A stretch of DNA of 11,516 nucleotides from Nocardioides sp. GTDB taxonomy: Bacteria; Actinomycetota; Actinomycetes; Propionibacteriales; Nocardioidaceae. The notes beneath the pieces were generated by a model. The model was not told the origin of the DNA. It searched no databases and saw only the letters and a program-made list of their open reading frames with translations. The first letter of the stretch is position 1, and every line of letters begins with the position of its first letter. Both the position numbers and the translations under genes were made by a program. The stretch covers positions 1 through 11,516 of the forward strand of contig JACJWV010000032.1 in the NCBI GenBank assembly GCA_020636915.1, in the 5' to 3' direction. Positions 6,539 to 11,516 of this stretch are shown here, one piece after another.

Positions 6539-8644
6539 CTAGAGGCTAACCGGGGCCGCTCGCTCGTCCCCGGTGGGCTCCGTGGGTGGGACGGGTGGCC
6601 TGCGGTCCAGGGCGCTCGGCCACCAGATCCTGCCGCCGAGGTCGAGGTTGATCGCCGTGACCAGCACCGACCGCACGACCAGGGTGTCGAGCAGGATGCC
6701 GATCGCGACCGCGGTGCCGATCTCCTTGGCGAACACCAGCGGCAGCGTGCCGAGCATCGCGAACGTCGCGGCGAGGACCAGGCCGGCGGAGGTGATGACA
6801 CCACCGGTGGTCGAGAGGGCCACGAGCGAGCCCTGCCGGGTGCCGCGCACGGGGGTCTCCTCGCGGACCCGGGTCATGAGGAAGATGTTGTAGTCGATGC
6901 CGAGGGCGACCAGGAAGACGAACGCGTACAGCGGGAACGCGGAGTCCGTCGTCGGGTAGCCGTAGACCTCGGTGAAGATCAGGGTCGACACACCCAGGGT
7001 GGCGCCGTAGGAGAGCACGACGGTGGCGATCAGCAGGACGGGCGAGAGCAGGGCTCGCAGCAGCAGCATCAGGATCAGGAGCACCACCAGCAGCACGAGC
7101 GGGGCGATCACCAGGTCGTCGCGGTGCGAGGCCTGCTGGGTGTCGTAGTAGATGGCCGACGGCCCGCCGACCAGGGCATCCGCTCCGGGGACGGCGTGCA
7201 CCGCCGTGCGAGCCGCCGCGACCGTGTCGAACGCGGCGGGTGACGACGCCTCCGCGTAGAGCGGGGCGGTGACGAGGACGACGCCGTCCTTCTCCACGGG
7301 CTTGCCGGGGGGACCGATGCCGTCGACGTCCTGGAGCGCGGCGACCACGGCGCCGGCCTGGTCCGCCTTGGCGACCACCATCAGCGGGCTGCTGGTGTCG
7401 GTGAGCTGGTGGTCGGCCAGGACGTGCTGACCGGTGACGGACTCGACCTCGTGCGTGAACGTGTCGTCGGTCGTGAGGCCGGAGGCGTCCAGCTTGAGCA
7501 GCCCGAGCGACGCCGTGGCGAGGACGACGGCCGTCACGACCCAGACCCGGCGCGGGTGTCGCGCGATCGAGGTGCCGACGCGGGACCACACACCCGAGTG
7601 GGTCGGCTCGGCGGACCCGAACGCCGGTCGGCTCGGCCAGAAGACCCAGCGCCCGCAGATCACCAGGAGTGCGGGCAGCACCGTGAGCATGACCAGCAGG
7701 GTCACGACGACACCGACGGCGAGGACCGGGCCTAGTCCTGCCGTCGAGTTCATCTCGGCGAGGGTCAGGCACAACATGCCGACCGCGACCGTGGAGGCGC
7801 TGGCGACGATCGCGGGCGAGGCGCGGTGCAGTGCGAAGCCCATCGCCTCGTGCCGGTCCTCGTGGCGGCGCAGCTCCTCGCGGTAGCGCGCGACGAGCAG
7901 CAGGGCGTAGTCGGTGCCGGCGCCGATGACCAGGACGGTGAGGATGAAGGCGCTCTGGCCGTTCACGGTGAGTCCGGCGTGCTTCGCGAGTGCGTAGACG
8001 AGTGCGTTGGACGCCGCGAGGGCCACCAGGGAGCAGAAGATGGGCAGCAGCCACAGGATCGGGCTGCGGTAGGTGAACAGCAGGATCAGGATGACGATCG
8101 CCAGGGTGGCCAGGAGCAGCTTCACGTCGGATCCGCTGAAGACCTCGACCTGGTCCGCCGCCTGGCCGCCGCGGCCGGTGATGTACACCTGGCCGCCGTC
8201 GAGGTCCGCGATGGACCGCAGCTCCTCGGCGGCCCCGGGCAGCGAGTTCCACCCGTTCTGCCCGAAGTTGAAGGTCACCAGGGTCTGCGCCGCGGTGCCG
8301 TCGGCGGAGGGGATCGGACCGACCACCTGGCCCGCGACACCGTCGATGCCGGCGAACCGGCCCGCCTGCTGCTGCAGGGCCGCCAGGTCGGTCGGCGTCA
8401 GCCCGGAGTCCTTCTGGTAGGCGACCACCGTCGGGATGTCGTCGGAGTCCTGGAAGGCGTCCAGCTGGTGCAGGGCCCGGGTGGACTCGGCGCTGCCCGG
8501 GAGCCACGAACCGGCGTCGTTGACCTCGACGTCCGCGAGCTTGGTGAAGAACGGGGCGCAGGTCACCAGGACGACCACGCCGAGGGCGAGCACGACCCAC
8601 TTGATGCGGGGACCGGTGAGCGTTCCGGCCAGCTGACGGTGCAT
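6539..8644 (-). CDS. MMPL/RND family membrane transporter, downstream copy (701 aa)
   Basis: A polytopic membrane protein of the MMPL branch of the RND superfamily (YdfJ/ActII-3-like size), expected to export lipids or small hydrophobic molecules using the proton gradient. Layout: TM1 at about 14-33; an extracytoplasmic loop (35-172); a TM bundle at about 174-330 with GAGTDYALLL (Asp245-Tyr246); a basic cytoplasmic stretch (RYREELRRHEDRHEA, then 332-366); TM at about 367-384; a second outer loop; and a final TM bundle from about 510 with LGIDYNIFLMTRVREE (Asp584-Tyr585). The two Asp-Tyr pairs correspond to the proton-relay pairs of MmpL3. It is highly similar throughout to the upstream copy, starting with MHRQ-AG-LTG, and ends with the same GGRIWWPSALDRRPP block. 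The ATG at 8644 has GGAAGA eight bases upstream. The substrate is unknown. No regulator is adjacent. Confidence 0.93.
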   Translation of the reverse strand: MHRQLAGTLTGPRIKWVVLALGVVVLVTCAPFFTKLADVEVNDAGSWLPGSAESTRALHQLDAFQDSDDIPTVVAYQKDSGLTPTDLAALQQQAGRFAGIDGVAGQVVGPIPSADGTAAQTLVTFNFGQNGWNSLPGAAEELRSIADLDGGQVYITGRGGQAADQVEVFSGSDVKLLLATLAIVILILLFTYRSPILWLLPIFCSLVALAASNALVYALAKHAGLTVNGQSAFILTVLVIGAGTDYALLLVARYREELRRHEDRHEAMGFALHRASPAIVASASTVAVGMLCLTLAEMNSTAGLGPVLAVGVVVTLLVMLTVLPALLVICGRWVFWPSRPAFGSAEPTHSGVWSRVGTSIARHPRRVWVVTAVVLATASLGLLKLDASGLTTDDTFTHEVESVTGQHVLADHQLTDTSSPLMVVAKADQAGAVVAALQDVDGIGPPGKPVEKDGVVLVTAPLYAEASSPAAFDTVAAARTAVHAVPGADALVGGPSAIYYDTQQASHRDDLVIAPLVLLVVLLILMLLLRALLSPVLLIATVVLSYGATLGVSTLIFTEVYGYPTTDSAFPLYAFVFLVALGIDYNIFLMTRVREETPVRGTRQGSLVALSTTGGVITSAGLVLAATFAMLGTLPLVFAKEIGTAVAIGILLDTLVVRSVLVTAINLDLGGRIWWPSALDRRPPVPPTEPTGDERAAPVSL
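6543..6548 (-). promoter_or_regulatory. Candidate -10 element for leaderless transcription of fbiC
   Basis: On the - strand this reads TAGCCT, followed by six bases and the fbiC GTG, exactly the arrangement seen at 2800-2814. It lies in the last codons of the upstream transporter gene, whose TAG stop falls within the six-base spacer. No clear -35 is visible. Confidence 0.5.
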
Positions 8645-8652
8645 GGGTCGAC

Positions 8653-8658
8653 TCTTCC
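8653..8658 (-). promoter_or_regulatory. Ribosome binding site of the downstream MMPL gene
   Basis: GGAAGA on the - strand, eight bases before the ATG at 8644. The leader CCCTGGAAGAGT closely matches CCCTGGGAGAGT before the paralogue at 10849, which supports both start choices. Confidence 0.6.
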
Positions 8659-8659
8659 A

Positions 8660-8680
8660 GGGGACGGGCCGCTCGTCCCC
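8660..8680 (-). terminator. Stem-loop between the two MMPL genes
   Basis: GGGGACG (8660-8666) and CGTCCCC (8674-8680) form a perfect 7-base stem with a 7-base loop, starting 9 bases past the stop of the upstream transporter gene and ending just before the ribosome binding site of the next. There is no T-tract, so it is more likely an mRNA stabilising or processing hairpin or a partial terminator than a strong stop. Confidence 0.4.
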
Positions 8681-8689
8681 GGATCCCGG

Positions 8690-10849
8690 TCAGCCGACGG
8701 GCACCGACTCCGGCTCCTCGGCCGCCTCCTTGGGCTCGATCGGCGGCTTGCGGTCCAGCGCGCTGGGCCACCAGATCTTGCCGCCGAGGTCGAGGTTGAT
8801 CGCGGTGACCAGCACCGACCGGACGACGATCGTGTCGAGCAGGACGCCCAGGGCGACCGCGATGCCCAGCTCGGCCAGGAACACGAACGGGATCGAGGCG
8901 AGCACCATGAAGGTCGCCGCGAGCACGATACCGGCCGAGGTGATCACCCCGCCGGTCGAGCTGAGCGCGATCAGCGAGCCCTTGCGCGTGCCATGGGTCG
9001 CCGTCTCCTCGCGGACCCGGGTCATCAGGAAGATGTTGTAGTCGATGCCCAGGGCGACGAGGAAGACGAACGCGAACAGCGGGAACCCCGGATCGACCTG
9101 CACCCCGGCCGGCCAGTGGTCGGTGACCAGGGGCGCCAGGTAGTCGAAGACGAGCGCCGAGAGCCCCATCGCCGCACCGAAGGAGAGGACGACGGTGCCC
9201 ATCAGGATCAGCGGCGCCGCGAGCGCCCGGAGCAGGAAGATCAGGATCAGCAGCACCACGAGCAGGACCGTCGGGATGATCACCTTGTTGTCGCGGTTCG
9301 AAGCCGTCTTCGTGTCCAGGTAGAACGCCGACCCGCCACCGACCATGGCATCGGCCCCGTCGACGGCGTGGACCGCGTCACGACTGGCCTGCACGGTGTC
9401 GTACGCCGCCGTCGAGGACACGTCGGCCTCGATCGGCGCCTCGAAGTAGGAGCGCGTGTCGGAGATCGGCTGCACCTGGGTCGGTGTGCCCAGGCCCGGC
9501 ACCCCCTCGAGCGACTTCACGACTGCGTCCGCCTGGTCGCTGTTGACGACCACCTGGATCGTGTTGGACTGGTCGGTCAGGCCGTGGGCGGCGAGCACCT
9601 TCTGGCCCTTGATCGCGTCGAACTCCTTGGTGTAGCCGTCCTCGGTCGACATGCCGCCGGCGTCGATCTTCAGGACACCGAGGCAGGCCACGAGCAGCAC
9701 GCCGGTGGTGATCAGCCAGACCCGGCGCGGGCGCGGGGCGATGCTCGCGCCCACCTTGGCCCAGATGCCGGTGGCGTTGGGCTCGACCGAGCCGAACGCG
9801 GGGCGCTTGGGCCAGAACATCCAGCGGCCGAAGATCACCAGCAGGGCCGGCAGCAGCGTCACCATCACCAGGAAGGTGACCGCGATGCCGATCGCGTTGA
9901 CCGGTCCGAGCCCGGCGGTCGAGTTGAGCTCGGCCAGCAGCAGGCAGAGCATGCCGACCACGACGGTCGAGGCGCTGGCGAAGATCGCCGGCGCGGCGCG
10001 GTGCAGCGCGAAGGCCATCGCCTCGTGGCGGTCCTCGTGGCGCCGGAGCTCCTCTCGATATCGCGCCACCAGCAGGAGCGCGTAGTCGGTGCCGGCACCG
10101 ATCACCAGGATGCCGAGGATCGCCTGGCTCTGCCCGTTGACCGTGAGGTCGGCGTACTTGGCGAGCAGGTAGACCACGCCGCCCGAGACGCTGTAGGCGA
10201 TGACGACGCTGATGATCGGCAGGATCCACAGGATCGGGCTGCGGTAGGTGAAGAGCAGGATGACGATGACGACGAGCAGTGCGCCGAGGATCAGGGTCGT
10301 GTCGACACCGGAGAACACCTCGGCGGCGTCGGCGGCTTGGCCGCCGTACCCGCCGAGGTGGACGGTGACCCCGTCGATCTGGGCGATGTCCCGGATCTGG
10401 TCGGCCGCGTCGGGGATGGCGTTCCAGCCGTCGGACCCGAAGTTGAAGGTCAGGGCCGTGACGGCGACCTGGCCGTCCTCGGAGAACCCGCCGTACCCGG
10501 CCTGGGCGGCCTGCGACGGGGTCAGCACCGTGCCCTCGACGACCCCGTCGATGCTGCCCATCGCCTCGGCCTGCTGCTCGATCTGGGCCTTGTCCTCGTC
10601 GGTCAGACCGGACGACTTGGAGTAGATGACCAGGGTCGGGATGTCGTTGGGGTCGACGGTCGAGGCGAGCTCGTTGGACACCTCGGTCGACTCGGCGCTG
10701 CCGGGCAGCCACGAGGAGGCCTCGTTGTTCTGCACATCGGCGAGCTTGGAGGACAGGCTCCCCAGCCCGACGAAGGCGATGATCCAGAAGGCGAGGACGA
10801 GCCACTTGGTGACCCGGCCGGTGAGCTTGCCGGCGATCTGACGATGCAT
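8690..10849 (-). CDS. MMPL/RND family membrane transporter, upstream copy (719 aa)
   Basis: A paralogue of the next gene with the same architecture: TM1 at about 14-32, an outer loop (35-182), a TM bundle with GAGTDYALLL (Asp255-Tyr256), a cytoplasmic stretch beginning RYREELRRHEDRHEA, a TM near 377-394, a second outer loop, and a final bundle with LGIDYNIFLMTRVREE (Asp603-Tyr604). Proton-coupled export is expected from the family; the cargo is unknown. The frame is open 10 codons further upstream (ATG at 10879). The ATG at 10849 is preferred because it has GGGAGA eight bases upstream and gives MHRQIAGKLTG, which aligns with residue 1 of the paralogue. The extra length comes mainly from insertions near residues 113-123 (QAAQAGYGGFSE) and 570-586 (YLAPLVTDHWPAG). 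The C-terminal tail is acidic and differs from its partner. Forty-five bases separate the two genes, so one transcript is likely. Confidence 0.93.
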   Translation of the reverse strand: MHRQIAGKLTGRVTKWLVLAFWIIAFVGLGSLSSKLADVQNNEASSWLPGSAESTEVSNELASTVDPNDIPTLVIYSKSSGLTDEDKAQIEQQAEAMGSIDGVVEGTVLTPSQAAQAGYGGFSEDGQVAVTALTFNFGSDGWNAIPDAADQIRDIAQIDGVTVHLGGYGGQAADAAEVFSGVDTTLILGALLVVIVILLFTYRSPILWILPIISVVIAYSVSGGVVYLLAKYADLTVNGQSQAILGILVIGAGTDYALLLVARYREELRRHEDRHEAMAFALHRAAPAIFASASTVVVGMLCLLLAELNSTAGLGPVNAIGIAVTFLVMVTLLPALLVIFGRWMFWPKRPAFGSVEPNATGIWAKVGASIAPRPRRVWLITTGVLLVACLGVLKIDAGGMSTEDGYTKEFDAIKGQKVLAAHGLTDQSNTIQVVVNSDQADAVVKSLEGVPGLGTPTQVQPISDTRSYFEAPIEADVSSTAAYDTVQASRDAVHAVDGADAMVGGGSAFYLDTKTASNRDNKVIIPTVLLVVLLILIFLLRALAAPLILMGTVVLSFGAAMGLSALVFDYLAPLVTDHWPAGVQVDPGFPLFAFVFLVALGIDYNIFLMTRVREETATHGTRKGSLIALSSTGGVITSAGIVLAATFMVLASIPFVFLAELGIAVALGVLLDTIVVRSVLVTAINLDLGGKIWWPSALDRKPPIEPKEAAEEPESVPVG

Positions 10850-10857
10850 GGAATGAA

Positions 10858-10864
10858 CTCTCCC
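10858..10864 (-). promoter_or_regulatory. Ribosome binding site of the upstream MMPL gene
   Basis: GGGAGAG on the - strand, eight bases before the ATG at 10849. It supports this start over the in-frame ATG at 10879, which has no comparable site. Confidence 0.65.
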
Positions 10865-10885
10865 AGGGAACGGGGACATGGGGCA

Positions 10886-10901
10886 TCAGGGTTTTCCCTG
10901 A
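10886..10901. promoter_or_regulatory. Perfect 16-base palindrome upstream of the MMPL pair, candidate operator
   Basis: TCAGGG-TTTT-CCCTGA, with six-base arms. It ends 36 bases before the ATG at 10849. The size and symmetry suit binding by a dimeric regulator, or an RNA hairpin in the mRNA leader. The regulator is unknown; none is encoded in the window. Confidence 0.4.
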
Positions 10902-10911
10902 ATGAGACCGC

Positions 10912-10942
10912 TCGGGTGTCGCGAACTCATCGCGCCACCCGA
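10912..10942. promoter_or_regulatory. Strong 31-base stem-loop upstream of the MMPL pair
   Basis: Left arm TCGGGTGTCGCGA (10912-10924) and right arm TCGCGCCACCCGA (10930-10942) pair at 12 of 13 positions around the five-base loop ACTCA. It could be a leader RNA structure, an operator, or the 3' end of a repeat element. There is no T-tract on either side. Confidence 0.4.
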
Positions 10943-10960
10943 AGCGGGCACGGATCGTCC

Positions 10961-11036
10961 GGTGGACGGGCCCGTCGCCGGTGATCGAGCTGGGCGCTGG
11001 TGGTCGAGCTTGTCGCCGGTGGTCGAGCTTGTCGAG
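10961..11036. repeat. Four tandem 19-base repeats ending in a REP-like palindrome
   Basis: Units start at 10961, 10980, 10999 and 11018, each 19 bases. The third reads GGTGGTCGAGCTTGTCGCC; the first and second are degenerate and the fourth differs only at its end. The fourth unit runs into GAGACC, so that GGTCGAGCTTGTCGAGACC (11021-11039) is an imperfect palindrome. There are no spacers, so this is not a CRISPR. Confidence 0.7.
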
Positions 11037-11064
11037 ACCCCCGCAGCCCTTCGTGGGGCGCTGG

Positions 11065-11160
11065 TGCCGGCAGCCTGCGGGCTTGTTTCGGGTTGCGACC
11101 GACAGGCAGCGACGCGGGACGGCGCCGCTCGGGCTGGCGCTGCTTCCCGGCTCGCGGTCG
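11065..11160. repeat. Direct repeat, copy 1 (96 bp)
   Basis: This begins with the palindrome TGCCGGCA and ends at GCGGTCG. It matches 11222-11319 over its whole length, at about 90 percent by eye with two small indels. Internal complementarity (CGACCG with CGGTCG, GCAGCG with CGCTGC) could fold it into a nested hairpin. It encodes nothing I recognise. Confidence 0.75.
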
Positions 11161-11164
11161 GCAC

Positions 11165-11211
11165 GGTGGTTGAGGTGCGAAGGCGCTCTGCGCCTGAGCC
11201 TCGAAACCACC
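11165..11211. repeat. REP-like palindrome between the two direct-repeat copies
   Basis: The outer arms GGTGGTTGAGG (11165-11175) and CCTCGAAACCACC (11199-11211) pair with a two-base bulge. The inner arms AGGCGC (11181-11186) and GCGCCT (11190-11195) pair perfectly around the triloop TCT. It shares both ends with the palindrome inside fbiC at 5107-5139. Confidence 0.7.
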
Positions 11212-11221
11212 CCCGGTTGAC

Positions 11222-11319
11222 TGCCGGCAGCCTGCGGGCGGGTTTCGGGTTGCGACCGACAGGCTGGCTACGCGGGACGGCGCCGCTCGGCGCTGGCGCT
11301 GCTTCCCGGCTTGCGGTCG
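11222..11319. repeat. Direct repeat, copy 2 (98 bp)
   Basis: Second copy of the unit at 11065-11160, in the same orientation, 61 bases downstream of it. The main differences are GG for TT at 11240-11241, a divergent patch near 11265-11269, and one extra base in CTCGGCGCTGG. Copies 1 and 2 flank the palindrome at 11165-11211. Confidence 0.75.
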
Positions 11320-11389
11320 CAGCTGCGGATGGTGGAGCTGTTGACCTACCTGGTACGTCACGGACTCCACTGTTTCGACGCTGTTCCGG

Positions 11390-11427
11390 CACGGTGGAAT
11401 CGGGCTGCTGATCGTGATCCCACCGTG
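11390..11427. promoter_or_regulatory. 12-base inverted repeat, candidate operator or terminator
   Basis: CACGGTGGAATC (11390-11401) and GATCCCACCGTG (11416-11427) pair at 11 of 12 positions around a 14-base loop. It lies about 70 bases upstream of the possible start codon at 11496. No T-tract follows, so an operator for the next gene or the boundary of a repeat is as likely as a terminator. Confidence 0.4.
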
Positions 11428-11495
11428 TCCAGAACCTTGTGGACAAAGGGGTCTGAGCATCATCGACTGTCGGTGGCGAGTGCTTGAGTAGACCC

Positions 11496-11516
11496 ATGAC
11501 CACCACCGCGACCACC
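11496..11516 (+). CDS. Possible start of a gene cut by the window end (7 codons)
   Basis: ATG followed by six codons (MTTTATT) reaches the window edge without a stop. There is no Shine-Dalgarno sequence. TTGAGT, a weak -10-like hexamer, ends six bases before the ATG, the spacing seen at the two stronger leaderless candidates in this window. The upstream TGTCGGTGGC (11468-11477) reminds me of sequences before multi-copy HNH endonuclease (DUF222/13E12-type) genes in this group, but that is recollection, not evidence. The product is unknown. Confidence 0.3.

Larger units (their letters stand above)
10850..11495. other. Repeat-rich intergenic region of about 650 bases
   Basis: No convincing protein gene is seen. 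The open frames here on both strands are Arg/Ala/Pro-rich translations of repeats and match no family I know. In order the region contains a ribosome binding site, a 16-base palindrome, a 31-base stem-loop, four 19-base tandem units, a 96-base unit, a 47-base palindrome, a 98-base copy of the same unit, and a 38-base inverted repeat. It must also hold the promoter of the MMPL pair, but I could not identify one with confidence. No tRNA or CRISPR is visible. Confidence 0.7.

Noticed and set aside
10850..10879. ATG at 10879 as the start of the upstream MMPL gene
   Set aside because: It would add ten residues absent from the paralogue and has no Shine-Dalgarno sequence, while the ATG at 10849 has GGGAGA at eight bases.
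7826..10984. A 1052-codon open frame on the + strand, antisense to both MMPL genes
   Set aside because: Its translation is Gly/Asp/Arg-rich with no family resemblance, and it mirrors the codon pattern of the real genes. Long antisense frames are expected where the third codon base is nearly always G or C.
10961..11036. CRISPR array
   Set aside because: The 19-base units abut directly with no spacers, and no cas genes are present.
10886..11515. A 209-codon open frame on the - strand across the repeat region
   Set aside because: Its translation repeats the same Arg/Ala/Pro-rich phrases because it runs through the two direct-repeat copies. It has no ribosome binding site or recognisable domain.

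Overview
The window looks like the chromosome of a high-GC actinobacterium. The closest fit from style is Nocardioides or a relative in the Propionibacteriales. The evidence is strongly GC-rich coding DNA, GTG starts, a fused two-domain F420 enzyme (FbiC, the actinobacterial form), a likely leaderless promoter style (TAGCCT-N6-GTG), tandem MMPL transporters, and dispersed palindromic repeats of a kind I associate with that group. The genus is inferred from style; no rRNA or marker gene is present.

Left part, + strand (1-3966): the 3' three quarters of a phosphoketolase gene (xfp), then an acetate kinase gene (ackA) one base after its stop codon, then a lipoprotein resembling xylose-type sugar-binding proteins. 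The first two form the classic phosphoketolase shunt: xylulose-5-P or fructose-6-P is split to acetyl-phosphate, which AckA turns into acetate and ATP. The binding protein may sense or capture a pentose that feeds this route, but no ABC permease or ATPase accompanies it here.

Middle and right part, - strand (10849 down to 3999): two tandem paralogous MMPL/RND membrane transporters (719 and 701 aa), then fbiC (845 aa), which makes the deazaflavin chromophore FO of coenzyme F420. fbiC starts 2 bases after the second transporter's stop codon and ends tail to tail with the binding-protein gene. The last codons of the transporter contain what looks like fbiC's own leaderless -10 element.

Right end (10850-11495): about 650 bases without a convincing gene. 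It holds two stem-loops just upstream of the first transporter, a 4 x 19-bp tandem array, two copies of a 96-98 bp direct repeat with a palindrome between them, and a further strong inverted repeat. A start codon at 11496 may open the next gene. The most unusual observation is that a palindrome of the same family as the one in this repeat patch also lies in frame inside fbiC, in the linker between its two radical SAM domains.
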